From positions 2,356,001-2,420,000 of the forward strand of contig NZ_CP030082.1 of NCBI RefSeq assembly GCF_006874645.1: a stretch of DNA of 64,000 nucleotides, read 5' to 3'. A program made the position numbers and the translations under genes. Position 1 is the stretch's first letter; each line of letters starts with the position of its first letter. The stretch is from Bdellovibrio sp. ZAP7. GTDB taxonomy: Bacteria > Bdellovibrionota > Bdellovibrionia > Bdellovibrionales > Bdellovibrionaceae. Positions 1 through 8,558 of this stretch are shown piece by piece. The notes under the pieces are model-generated. The model searched no databases, was not told the DNA's origin, and was given only the letters and a program-made list of their open reading frames with translations.

Positions 1-448
1 GCTTTGCGCTAAAGGCCCACAAGTGATGAGAGGTTACTGGAATCGCCCGAAAGAAACTGCAGACGTGCTTTCAGCTGATGGCTGGTTAAAAACTGGTGAC
101 GTCGCGACCGTGGACCAAGATGGATTCTTCAAAATCGTAGATCGCAAAAAAGACATGATCTTGGTTTCAGGCTTTAACGTTTATCCAAATGAGGTCGAAG
201 AAGTGATCGCATCCCACCCGGGCGTGCTAGAAGTAGCTGCCATCGGTGTTCCAGACGAACACTCCGGTGAAATCGTAAAAGTGGTGATCGTCAAAAAAGA
301 TCCAAGCCTGACACCAGAAGATGTGATCGCTCACGCCAGAAAGAGCCTGACGGGTTACAAGATTCCTAAATTGGTAGAGTTCCGCACAGAACTCCCAAAA
401 ACAAACGTAGGCAAAATCCTACGCCGCGCCCTAAGAGATCCCAAATAG
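1..448 (+). CDS. fadD: Long-chain acyl-CoA ligase (FadD/AMP-binding family), C-terminal part
   Basis: The reading frame is already open at base 2 ([13 protein letters not shown]...), so the gene starts outside the window and only about 149 C-terminal residues are present. The visible part is the end of the adenylating large domain (TGD, then [11 protein letters not shown] hinge) and the small C-terminal domain ending in TNVGKILRR, whose lysine is the adenylation lysine of the family. The family activates fatty acids to acyl-CoA with ATP. A fadE gene lies at 50.7-53.2 kb. The exact chain-length specificity cannot be read from this fragment. Confidence 0.9.
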   Translation, partial: LCAKGPQVMRGYWNRPKETADVLSADGWLKTGDVATVDQDGFFKIVDRKKDMILVSGFNVYPNEVEEVIASHPGVLEVAAIGVPDEHSGEIVKVVIVKKDPSLTPEDVIAHARKSLTGYKIPKLVEFRTELPKTNVGKILRRALRDPK

Positions 449-560
449 CAAAAAAGCCCAAAGGCGCTCGCCAACCATCCCAAGCAAGAAAGCCCGAAGG
501 GGCTTTCGAGCCATCCAAAGCAAGAAAATCCCAAAGGGATTTTCTTGCGCCCCAAAAATA

Positions 561-592
561 AAAAAAAGGTCCCACCAGGGACCTTTTTTTTA
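561..592. terminator. Bidirectional intrinsic terminator
   Basis: AAAGGTCCC / GGGACCTTT stem with a short loop, with an A-run before and a T-run after. It ends the acyl-CoA ligase transcript and could also stop leftward transcription from the HiPIP gene. Confidence 0.8.
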
Positions 593-612
593 TTTCAAAA
601 ACCGAGAACCAA

Positions 613-733
613 GGTTGGTCAAAACGGTTCGATTGCTAGGCGGAGTGACTTGCTCGCAGCGCAGGCGTGCCCCAGGCACGTCGGAGCGAGAACAAGTCGC
701 TCCAACAACGCAAGCGGGCCGTTTTCACCAACC
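613..733. repeat. Long cruciform-forming palindromic element, copy 1
   Basis: Four nested inverted repeats: 613-627 with 719-733 (14/15 match), 642-652 with 693-703 (one wobble), 653-657 with 686-690, and a central CGTGCC-CCA-GGCACG hairpin at 666-680. The central 38 bases (655-692) recur almost exactly at 53590-53627. It looks like a REP- or MITE-like intergenic element rather than a gene. Confidence 0.7.
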
Positions 734-741
734 GCCCAGAA

Positions 742-1101
742 CTAAGCTTTTTTGTTCCAGGATGCACACCACCCATTCGCCTTAACCAATTTTCCAGCGA
801 AGATTGTGCAAGTGCCTTTATCCGCGTCTTTCTTGCCATAGAAACCGCAAGTCGCGCAGTGATTGCCCTTTGCTTCAGGCGCTTTGGTGTGATCTTCAAC
901 GTACTTCACTGCTTTTGCTACAGAATCATTTGGATCAACCATTGGCATTGCGCCGCCAGCTGCCGCACCACCAGAAGGGGCTGCGCCTCTTCTTTTCTCC
1001 TGAGCCTGAGCTTCAGAAGAGAATGCACGCAAAAGTGTTGGAGCGATAACAGCGACTCCTGCTACGGATGCCAGTGTTTTAAAAAATCCACGACGGTTCA
1101 T
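742..1101 (-). CDS. High-potential iron-sulfur protein (HiPIP), Tat-exported
   Basis: 119 residues. The N-terminus carries a twin-arginine signal (NRRGFFKTLA) followed by a hydrophobic stretch and AQA-type cleavage region. An Ala/Gly/Pro linker leads to the C-terminal HiPIP fold with four cysteines (HCATCGFYG, GTCTIFAGKLV, NGWCASW), the usual ligands of one [4Fe-4S] cluster. Such proteins are soluble periplasmic one-electron carriers. An AGGAGG ribosome site precedes the ATG. It is a single gene with its own upstream region, and its redox partner is not visible nearby. Confidence 0.9.
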   Translation of the reverse strand: MNRRGFFKTLASVAGVAVIAPTLLRAFSSEAQAQEKRRGAAPSGGAAAGGAMPMVDPNDSVAKAVKYVEDHTKAPEAKGNHCATCGFYGKKDADKGTCTIFAGKLVKANGWCASWNKKA

Positions 1102-1227
1102 ATGTTGCCTCCTGTATGTTCGATTCGTATTATCAAATAGTATTCATTTTCACTATGTTTTCAATTACAAATCAAAAATAACCAGACACGACATAATCTG
1201 ACAAGGCCACAAAACGTTGCATGAAAT

Positions 1228-1255
1228 AAAAAAGCCGCATCAACTGCGGCTTTTA
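1228..1255 (-). terminator. Intrinsic terminator of the MerC-like gene
   Basis: AAAGCCGCA / TGCGGCTTT stem with a T-run when read leftward, just past the stop of the MerC-like gene. Confidence 0.75.
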
Positions 1256-1281
1256 ACTTATTATAATGTCTAAGAAATTAC

Positions 1282-1815
1282 TTAGTGAGAGTGAACTTCG
1301 CACTGACAGGCTTTGCGATTCAGCCAATGCGCGGATACTAAAATTAGACTTCCTAAGATCGTCACGACATCGTGCTCAAATACTTCAACCATTTCGTGAG
1401 GCAAAACCGACCCTGCACAAACCAGCAGCAATCCTGTCACACCCATTGCTAGCACCTTGCTTTGACGATGATGCTTATAGCCCGACCAAAACGCAAACAA
1501 CCCGATCGGTAAAATCACCGCGGCCATCGACAGATGCACCCAGTGAGACTCAAAAGCCTGCCCCATCACAGGCAAAGCCAGAATCAAAAGCGGCGTTACT
1601 AAACAGTGAATCGCACACAACGTCGACAAAAACATCCCAAGCCTATCCCAGATGTCGGTTTCTTCGGCGAATTGATCATGCTGAGAGTGATCGACATCGC
1701 AGCAAGGGGCTGCGTTTGGATTCATCGCGAAGGAAGATTTTAGGTCCGTGCCGGAAACAGTTTCCACTGCTTTAAAAACTGGTTTTCCGTTTAAAATTTG
1801 CTCGTCCACATGCAC
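1282..1815 (-). CDS. MerC-domain membrane protein
   Basis: 177 residues. After a hydrophilic N-terminus with CCDVDHSQHD there are four predicted membrane segments starting at DRLGMFLSTLCAIHCLVTP, the signature of the MerC domain (inner-membrane mercury/metal uptake family). The protein ends in CQCEVHSH, so both tails are rich in Cys and His metal ligands. No merA, merR or merT is adjacent, so mercury resistance is not implied; many such solo homologues are of unknown role. The start at 1815 follows a weak AGGCGG. A second ATG near 1725 has no ribosome site. Confidence 0.75.
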   Translation of the reverse strand: MHVDEQILNGKPVFKAVETVSGTDLKSSFAMNPNAAPCCDVDHSQHDQFAEETDIWDRLGMFLSTLCAIHCLVTPLLILALPVMGQAFESHWVHLSMAAVILPIGLFAFWSGYKHHRQSKVLAMGVTGLLLVCAGSVLPHEMVEVFEHDVVTILGSLILVSAHWLNRKACQCEVHSH

Positions 1816-1924
1816 CGCCTAAGCTACGGTTATCCCCTAAATGCAAGTCACTGTCAACTAGCCCCAAGGTCCCTCGTAAACTCTACAGCTTGCCTTTCAC
1901 CCCTGGGAAGCTCATACATGAGAT

Positions 1925-3334
1925 ATGAGCACTCACCAGCCCCCTCCTATTTATGAATTGGGACCCGAATTTTATGACGAGGTCCAGCCTGCAAGTTTCC
2001 CTAAAGCACAACTGCGCTATCGAAATCAAGCGGCGGCAGAATCTATCGGCTTGGGAAATTTAACTGAATCAGAGTGGAAATCTTATTTTGCGGATTTTAA
2101 ACCGATGCCGGGAAATTTGGTGACGGCCCTGGCCCTGCGCTATCACGGGCATCAATTTCGCTCGTACAATCCGCAAATTGGAGATGGCCGAGGCTTTTTA
2201 TACGCTCAGTTTTTAGTTAAAGAAAAACTTTATGATCTGGGCACAAAAGGCAGCGGACGCACTCCCTATTCGCGCACAGGCGATGGTCGCCTGACATTGA
2301 AAGGTGCCTTTCGCGAAATTCTCGCAACTGAACTTTTGGAAGCTTACGGTGTAAACACCAGTAAAACTTTTTCCGTTTTTGAAACCGGTGAAGAATTGGA
2401 AAGACACGACGAACCGTCACCGACCCGCGCTGGTGTACTAGTGCGTTTAAATCACAGCCACATTCGCTATGGTACTTTTCAACGTCTGGCATTTTTTAAA
2501 GAGTCTCAAAACATCATAAAGCTCGTAGATTACTGCTGTCGCCATTACTACCCAGAGCTTTTGCAATATCAAGGCGAAGAAAGAGCCGCTGCATTTCTCC
2601 AAGCGGTTTGCAGAAATGCAGCACGCACCGCTGCGGAATGGATGTTGGCTGGATTTGTTCATGGAGTTTTAAATACTGATAACATGAATATCACGGGTGA
2701 GTCTTTTGACTATGGTCCGTATCGCTTCATGCCGCAATATGATCCCGCGTTCACAGCTGCGTATTTTGACCAAAGTGGTCTTTATGCCTACGGTCGTCAA
2801 CCGACTTCGGTGCTGTGGAATTTGCATCAATTAGGATTCGCTTTAAAAGTCGGATATCCGAATCTGCCCTATGAAGAATTACTTGAAGAGTTTGCCGATG
2901 ACTTTAACTTTGAAAGTCGCAGACTGTTCATGCATCGCTTAAACATCAAGAATCCACTTCAGGATGAGCGTGCTTCCTTGGAGATGGATCAAGAGATGAT
3001 GATGAACTTCTTTAGGTTTTTAAGCGAAGCTCAACCGTTGTTTGAGCAAACCTTCTTTGATCTGCATTCAGGGATCGACGAAGATCGTCTGCGCAACTCC
3101 GCACAAAGTGCTGTTTATGCTCATCCAAGTTTTGCGGATTTAAAAAAGAATTTAGAATTTTATGAAGTCCTAAACGAAGAAAAAGCGGCGCACCCGTATT
3201 TTAAAAACAACAAGTGCTGCTCTTTGCTCATCGATGAATTGGAATCGATCTGGGCGCCCATCGCCGAAAACGATGATTGGAGTCTGTTTGATAAAAAGCT
3301 GCAAGAGATCCGCGCCATAAAAGGCATTTATTAG
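1925..3334 (+). CDS. selO: Protein adenylyltransferase SelO (YdiU family)
   Basis: 469 residues, near the usual bacterial length. Family blocks are clear: RYHGHQF and IGDGRG near residues 75-90, GTKGSGRTPYSRTGDGRLTLKG (about 107-128), then GVLNTDNMNITGESFDYGPY and QYDPAF (about 248-280), which include the metal- and nucleotide-binding residues of the pseudokinase-like fold. SelO transfers AMP from ATP to Ser/Thr/Tyr of target proteins and is linked to redox stress. It is transcribed away from the MerC-like gene and ends at its own terminator. Confidence 0.93.
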   Translation: MSTHQPPPIYELGPEFYDEVQPASFPKAQLRYRNQAAAESIGLGNLTESEWKSYFADFKPMPGNLVTALALRYHGHQFRSYNPQIGDGRGFLYAQFLVKEKLYDLGTKGSGRTPYSRTGDGRLTLKGAFREILATELLEAYGVNTSKTFSVFETGEELERHDEPSPTRAGVLVRLNHSHIRYGTFQRLAFFKESQNIIKLVDYCCRHYYPELLQYQGEERAAAFLQAVCRNAARTAAEWMLAGFVHGVLNTDNMNITGESFDYGPYRFMPQYDPAFTAAYFDQSGLYAYGRQPTSVLWNLHQLGFALKVGYPNLPYEELLEEFADDFNFESRRLFMHRLNIKNPLQDERASLEMDQEMMMNFFRFLSEAQPLFEQTFFDLHSGIDEDRLRNSAQSAVYAHPSFADLKKNLEFYEVLNEEKAAHPYFKNNKCCSLLIDELESIWAPIAENDDWSLFDKKLQEIRAIKGIY

Positions 3335-3372
3335 GTGCCACGTCCTGTTTACGGACGCGGCACCTTTTTTTT
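3333..3372 (+). terminator. selO terminator
   Basis: AGGTGCC / GGCACCT outer stem with inner CGTCC / GGACG stem and a T-run. The T-run overlaps the stop codon of the convergent RND gene. The left half (AGGTGCCACGTCCTGTTT) recurs after the stop codon at 34740. Confidence 0.8.
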
Positions 3373-6300
3373 AACCGCCTTCGTAGCCAGAGATTTTGGC
3401 AAGCACCTTGCGCACCCAAATGCGGAAGTCATCGATAAAGCCGAAGGCTGCAGGGACCACGACCAATGTCAAAAGCGTTGAACTGATCAATCCACCGATA
3501 ATGGCGATCCCCATAGATGTTCTCATCGCCGAGGCCTCGTTCAAACCAATCGCGATCGGAATCATACCCGCGATCAATGCCAGTGACGTCATCAGGATCG
3601 GACGCAGACGGGTGCGGCAGGCTTTTAACAAAGCATCCTTACGCTCCATACCCTCTTGCAAAAGATGATTGGTGTAATCGACCAGCAAGATCGAGTTCTT
3701 AGCCACAACCCCCAAGAGCAGCACAATCCCAATCAGCGAGAAAATATCAATAGTTTTTCCCGTGATCAAAAGTGCAATGAAAGCCCCCGTCATCGCCAAA
3801 GGCAATGCGAGTAAGATTGTAAATGGAGTGATGAAGCTTTCATACAAGCTCGCTAAGACCAGATAGATGAACGTGACCCCTAGGAAGATCGCGATCAACA
3901 TATTGTTGATCAAATCTTTAAAGTCATCAGCCTGACCTTGGAAGCGATACTCAATCCCTGCTGGTGGCTTCAATTCGGTTTTAAAGATCTTTTCAATCTC
4001 TTGAGAAACAGTTCCTAAGGCGCCTCCTTTTGCCAAGTTCGCTGAAACTTGGATGAAACGACTTTTATTTTGACGGTTGATTTGCGAATAGCCTTTTGAT
4101 TCTTCACCACGAGCCACCCGGGCCAGCGGAATCATATTAAAGTTGGCATTCGGAACCAACGTCGTTGCAAAGTTGCTACGCAAATCACGGTCTTTTTCAT
4201 TAAAGCGCACGCGCACTTTGTAATCGATTCCGTTTTCACGATAGATCGTGTCTTCGTTTCCTTCGGTACGGTTACGAAGCTCCGCACCCGCCTTGACCGT
4301 GGAAACACCCAACGCCTCGGAACGATTGCGATCAAAGATCACATGATACTCAGGCTTTCCAGCGCGGAAGTTCGTATCCACATCCACCAAACCTTTGATT
4401 TGACGAATACGCGCGACCACTTGTTCAGCGTATTTATTCAACTCTTCCAGATCTTGGCCGGTCAGATTGATATTCAAAGGTTTTTGACCTGAATTTACGG
4501 GATCAAACTCTCCGATACTGACAATGGCGCGTTTTTTAAATGGCTCCAAGCGCTTACGCAAATCTTCCGTGTAATCTGTTGTCTTCATCGAGCGTTGCTT
4601 CGGATCTACCAAGCGGACATACAAACTTGCCTTGTTGGATTCGTTATTAAAAGAACCCACCGTAGCAACCACGATGTCGACGGCTTTATCGCCATCAAAA
4701 ACTTTTTCAACTTCCGAAACAAAATTCCCCGTCGCCTCCAATGAAGAACCCACCGGCAATTCTATAGAAACAGAGAACTCTCCGGCATCGGCAGCGGGCA
4801 AGAACGTCTTAGGAATAAACGCCACAGTCACCATAGACGCCACGAAAACAAAAAATGCCCCAGTTAAAATGGTTTTAGGATGATTGATGGTGAATTTCAA
4901 AAGACGTTCGTAGATGTCCTCTAAGCGAGTTTGAAATCTATCAAAAGCACTTAGCATCTTACCGATGATGTTATTGCCTTTATTGTGTTCATCCGGATGC
5001 GCCAGGTAAGCTGACATCATCGGTGCCACGGTGAAGGCGTCGAACAAAGAAATAAGCATCGTAAATACGACCGTTAAACCGAATTGCTTAAAGAATTGCC
5101 CCACAATCCCTTGCAAGAAGGAGATCGGACCGAACACCGCGATCACAACCAAGGTCGTTGCGACAACGGCCATGGCCACTTCTTTAGTTCCATCCAAGGC
5201 GGCATCCTTAGGACGTTTACCCATTTCCAAATGTCGAAAGATATTTTCCCGCACCACGATCGCGTCATCAATCAATAACCCAACCGCCAGGGAAAGCGCC
5301 AACAGAGTCATCAAGTTGATGGTAAATCCCATGGCAAACATGATCACAAAGCCACCCAGCAAGGAATTCGGCAATGCCATTCCCGTGATAAGTGTCGAAC
5401 GCGCCGATCCCAAGAAAAAGAAAACGACCAAAACGCAAAGCCCAATACCGATCATGATGGACTCATTCACGTCGGCCACGTTCAGACGAATCGGACGTGA
5501 CGTATCACGCACGAGCTTCACTTCAGCTTTAATGCCTTTTGTCTGTAATAGCTCATTGGCCTTAGCAATGTTCTTTTTGATATTATCAGCCACGGCGACA
5601 GTGTTGGAACCGCGCTGTTTGTAAACTTGCATCAACAGGGCTTTTTTTCCTCGAATGCGGCCCATGGTTTTTTGATCTTCAAGACTTTTAATAACCTGAC
5701 CAATATCTTTGACCATCACCGGGCGATCGGATCCGATGAAATTGACGTTTACTTCCTCGATTTGTTTTAAAGATTCAAACTCGCCGCTGGTACGTAAGGT
5801 GGTTTCATGAGTGGGATTTTCGATCTTACCAATCGGCGTATCTTTGGAAGTTTCTAAAACTCTTTGAGACACCTGCAACATCGAAATTTTACGATCCTGA
5901 AGTTTGTTTTTATCAATGACAACGTGAATCTCTTGCTTACGCCCCCCATAGATATCAACCTGCCCCACATCTTTAAGACGTTCAAAGATCGGCTTTACGA
6001 CTTCATTCGCAAGGTCGTAGGCCTCCCCGTCCTCCATTTCAGCGACTAAAGCCAAAGTGACAATCGGTTGATCGGCGGGGTCAAAACGACGAATCACGGG
6101 TTCGTACATATCCGCTGGCAAATCACGGCGAATATTGCCGATACGATTACGAACATCTTGTTCCATCTCTTTGATGTCAGTGCCAAGACTGAATTCCAAT
6201 ACCAGAACCACCACGCCATCCAAATTGTTTGCTGTCAGAGTTTTTAACCCGGGCAATCCACCCAACTCATCTTCGATCGGTTTGGAAACTTGCTTTTCCA

Positions 6301-6475
6301 AATCCAAAGGCGAAGCCCCTGGATAAGTGATTTGCACCGACAGAATCGGAAACGTTACATCAGGAAAAAGATCCACGGGCATTTTAAATAAAGAAAACAC
6401 ACCCAGAATCAGGGTTAACAAAACCACACAAAGAATTGTGATCGGTCTACGAATCGAAAGACTTGGTAAATTCAT
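3371..6475 (-). CDS. RND-family efflux transporter (AcrB/HAE1-like)
   Basis: 1034 residues, the normal length for an HAE1 inner-membrane pump. The N-terminus (SIRRPITILCVVLL) is the first membrane helix; two large periplasmic loops follow TM1 and TM7. Two adjacent aspartates in LLIDDAIVVREN (about residue 400, TM4) form the proton relay of the family. The pump exports hydrophobic compounds by proton antiport. It lies 3 nt downstream of the TolC-like gene in one operon, but no membrane-fusion (adaptor) gene is present. Substrate cannot be inferred. Confidence 0.93.
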   Translation of the reverse strand: MNLPSLSIRRPITILCVVLLTLILGVFSLFKMPVDLFPDVTFPILSVQITYPGASPLDLEKQVSKPIEDELGGLPGLKTLTANNLDGVVVLVLEFSLGTDIKEMEQDVRNRIGNIRRDLPADMYEPVIRRFDPADQPIVTLALVAEMEDGEAYDLANEVVKPIFERLKDVGQVDIYGGRKQEIHVVIDKNKLQDRKISMLQVSQRVLETSKDTPIGKIENPTHETTLRTSGEFESLKQIEEVNVNFIGSDRPVMVKDIGQVIKSLEDQKTMGRIRGKKALLMQVYKQRGSNTVAVADNIKKNIAKANELLQTKGIKAEVKLVRDTSRPIRLNVADVNESIMIGIGLCVLVVFFFLGSARSTLITGMALPNSLLGGFVIMFAMGFTINLMTLLALSLAVGLLIDDAIVVRENIFRHLEMGKRPKDAALDGTKEVAMAVVATTLVVIAVFGPISFLQGIVGQFFKQFGLTVVFTMLISLFDAFTVAPMMSAYLAHPDEHNKGNNIIGKMLSAFDRFQTRLEDIYERLLKFTINHPKTILTGAFFVFVASMVTVAFIPKTFLPAADAGEFSVSIELPVGSSLEATGNFVSEVEKVFDGDKAVDIVVATVGSFNNESNKASLYVRLVDPKQRSMKTTDYTEDLRKRLEPFKKRAIVSIGEFDPVNSGQKPLNINLTGQDLEELNKYAEQVVARIRQIKGLVDVDTNFRAGKPEYHVIFDRNRSEALGVSTVKAGAELRNRTEGNEDTIYRENGIDYKVRVRFNEKDRDLRSNFATTLVPNANFNMIPLARVARGEESKGYSQINRQNKSRFIQVSANLAKGGALGTVSQEIEKIFKTELKPPAGIEYRFQGQADDFKDLINNMLIAIFLGVTFIYLVLASLYESFITPFTILLALPLAMTGAFIALLITGKTIDIFSLIGIVLLLGVVAKNSILLVDYTNHLLQEGMERKDALLKACRTRLRPILMTSLALIAGMIPIAIGLNEASAMRTSMGIAIIGGLISSTLLTLVVVPAAFGFIDDFRIWVRKVLAKISGYEGG

Positions 6476-6478
6476 AAC

Positions 6479-7903
6479 CTATTCCTCCACCGTCATAAAT
6501 AAACGGGCTTGGGCTTCCATTTTTCTTTGTTCAGCCTTTAAACGATTCATATTTAATTCCGAAGTGGCAGCATCATTTTCGGCGTCGACCACATTCATCG
6601 TAATGGTGCGACCTTTATTAAAAAGATCATTCGTCGCGCGCGAGCGATCGTTTTGCAGCTTATTAAATTGCTCGGCACTTTGCACTCGACGAGTCATCTC
6701 TCCGTAACGTCGGTTGAGCTCACTCCAGGCGCTATCACTTTCTAAGAGTTGACGTTCCGCGAGTAAGCGTGAAGCCAGAGCATTCTTCTTAGAGGCATCT
6801 TTAGCCGCACGTTTAACCGAAGTATCAAACATGTATTTTAAAGTTAATGCCACCTTTGCAGTCGGATTATTTACGTCGCCCAGATTTTGGGTCGCATCTG
6901 GCATGTCTTTAGAAAAAGTATTGGTATTATAGGAACCACTTAACACCAGGTCAGGACGGAAGCTGTCTTCAACTTCTTCGGCTTGGACGGCTGCGGCCTT
7001 TGCTTCAAGGGATTTTAAATAAGCTTCCATTTGTACAACTCGGCCCTTGCCGCCACTTACTAATGATTCCAATGGACGAGTGGCACTTAAATCCCCTTCC
7101 AAATTCGGAAAGGAAGACATCTCTTTAAGCTCCATCGCATCGAGGACCGCCTTTTTTGCCGCCTCCAAATCATCTTCGGCGGTAATCAAGACCAGCTGAC
7201 GTCCCGCCACCAGGGCCTGACCTTGTAAAAGATCGGCACGATCACTGATCCCATCTGCCACGCGGCGACGAGTCCACGATTCAATTTTTTTAGCGCGCTC
7301 CAAAGAACCTTTCGCTGTTTTCAAATTTTCCACAGCGTACAGGTACTCCCAATAAGCGGCTTCAGCTTGCACCAGGACTCCCCGGATTTTATAGTCAAAG
7401 TCCCCTTTTTGTGCGGCTGTCGCAGCATCTTGCCTCTCCCAACGAAGACGTGTCGCATGACCGAAAGCATCTTTCCACAAGGATTGAGAAAGAGTTAATC
7501 CCAATTGCCCGTAGCCGAACTTGCTGTAAGCCGCAAACTGCGGGTTTACTATTCCTGGGTTATCAAATTGAGTAACCGTCCCCCACAGGGAAGCTTGAGT
7601 ACCGGAAGAAAACTTTTTCGAGAATCCCAGATTATAGGCAAGCTGTTTGCTTTCAGGAACACCGAACATCGCAAACTGACTTAAAGGATTCTTATCACTT
7701 AAATAGCTTACTTCAGCTGACATCGCGGGAACCAATTCCAAGTCGCCGGCCAAATTTCGATCATCTGCCGCTTCTTTTGCGACATCCAAGGCTTTAATTG
7801 TTTTGTGATGCATTTCTACGGATTTCAAATACTCCTGCAAGTTCATGGCAAAGGCTTGCGACGATACTAACAGAAAAAGCGCGACACACAGTTTACTTGT
7901 CAT
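6479..7903 (-). CDS. TolC-family outer-membrane efflux protein
   Basis: 474 residues with a signal peptide (cleavage after QAFA). The rest is long alpha-helical stretches rich in Ala/Glu/Lys with the two-fold OEP repeat typical of TolC channels, ending in a coiled helical region (MNRLKAEQRKMEAQARL). It should form the trimeric exit duct for the RND pump encoded 3 nt downstream. The first gene of the operon. Nothing resembling an adaptor lies upstream. Confidence 0.87.
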   Translation of the reverse strand: MTSKLCVALFLLVSSQAFAMNLQEYLKSVEMHHKTIKALDVAKEAADDRNLAGDLELVPAMSAEVSYLSDKNPLSQFAMFGVPESKQLAYNLGFSKKFSSGTQASLWGTVTQFDNPGIVNPQFAAYSKFGYGQLGLTLSQSLWKDAFGHATRLRWERQDAATAAQKGDFDYKIRGVLVQAEAAYWEYLYAVENLKTAKGSLERAKKIESWTRRRVADGISDRADLLQGQALVAGRQLVLITAEDDLEAAKKAVLDAMELKEMSSFPNLEGDLSATRPLESLVSGGKGRVVQMEAYLKSLEAKAAAVQAEEVEDSFRPDLVLSGSYNTNTFSKDMPDATQNLGDVNNPTAKVALTLKYMFDTSVKRAAKDASKKNALASRLLAERQLLESDSAWSELNRRYGEMTRRVQSAEQFNKLQNDRSRATNDLFNKGRTITMNVVDAENDAATSELNMNRLKAEQRKMEAQARLFMTVEE

Positions 7904-8046
7904 AGAGATAAGCCCTTCCGTGACTCATTCTTGTTTACCCCAAAAGCGTAAAATAATTAGGGTCAGTAAACAACTCTTTCGATACAACACTTTTAACATT
8001 CCAACAAACATACCCGATGTGTGAACTAGAGTAGCGACTTTACCAA

Positions 8047-8075
8047 AAGAAAAACCCTCGACTGGCGAGGGTTTC
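8047..8075 (-). terminator. Terminator of the Cys-rich lipoprotein gene
   Basis: AAACCCTCG / CGAGGGTTT stem followed by a T-run in the leftward direction. Confidence 0.75.
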
Positions 8076-8114
8076 ACGAACATTTCGATTCAAATGTTAA
8101 TACTGAAAAGAGAC

Positions 8115-8312
8115 TTAGTTGCTCTTTTTATCTTCCGCAGCGTGGCAGTCAGCGCAACCAGAAGCCGAAGCTTTTTTATCTACGGCACACTCGCCACCGT
8201 GGCATGCTGATTTGGCTTTATCCATTCCACATGCACAAGATTCTTTTTTTGCAGTCGATGCACACGCACCCAAAAACAAAGCGACTAAAGATGCGAACAC
8301 GATTTTTTTCAT
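8115..8312 (-). CDS. Small cysteine-rich lipoprotein with a CxxCH motif
   Basis: 65 residues. A lipobox (LFLGAC) places the acylated cysteine at residue 17. The mature part is only about 49 residues but has six more cysteines: CAC, CHGGEC and CADCH, separated by Lys/Ala. CADCH matches the c-heme attachment pattern, but the mixture of pairs also fits a metal-binding peptide. A clear signal sequence, own terminator and ATG support a real gene. Function unknown. Confidence 0.75.
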   Translation of the reverse strand: MKKIVFASLVALFLGACASTAKKESCACGMDKAKSACHGGECAVDKKASASGCADCHAAEDKKSN

Positions 8313-8558
8313 CAGGACTCCCTATGTTGTTTATCAAACTAACTGAATTTTCTGATTATTTCTCGGGCAGATCAAGGGAACTCTTCCAGACGCACCATGA
8401 TACTAACCCTGCGCACCAATGAGTATTTTCAGAGCAGAAACATCGTCCTGCCTGCACTTAACGCAAGGTGATATCCCCCGAACCAAAAACTGACAGAATC
8501 AATTGTTGAAACTCCAATAATTCTCAAGGTAAAAATTTATCCATTCGCGGGGGGAATA

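Larger units (their letters stand above)
449..741. other. Intergenic region with stacked hairpins and a palindromic repeat
   Basis: No gene is supported here. The first part (449-545) holds small imperfect repeats around CCATCC(C/A)AAGCAAGAAA, each next to a short hairpin. A terminator at 561-592 and the long palindromic element at 613-733 follow. Confidence 0.6.

Noticed and set aside
667-1140. 157-codon frame opposite the HiPIP gene
   Set aside because: Antisense to a clear HiPIP with a twin-arginine signal; no features of its own.
5031-5624. 197-codon frame opposite the RND gene
   Set aside because: Shadow of conserved RND sequence, Ser/Thr/Lys-rich without known motif.
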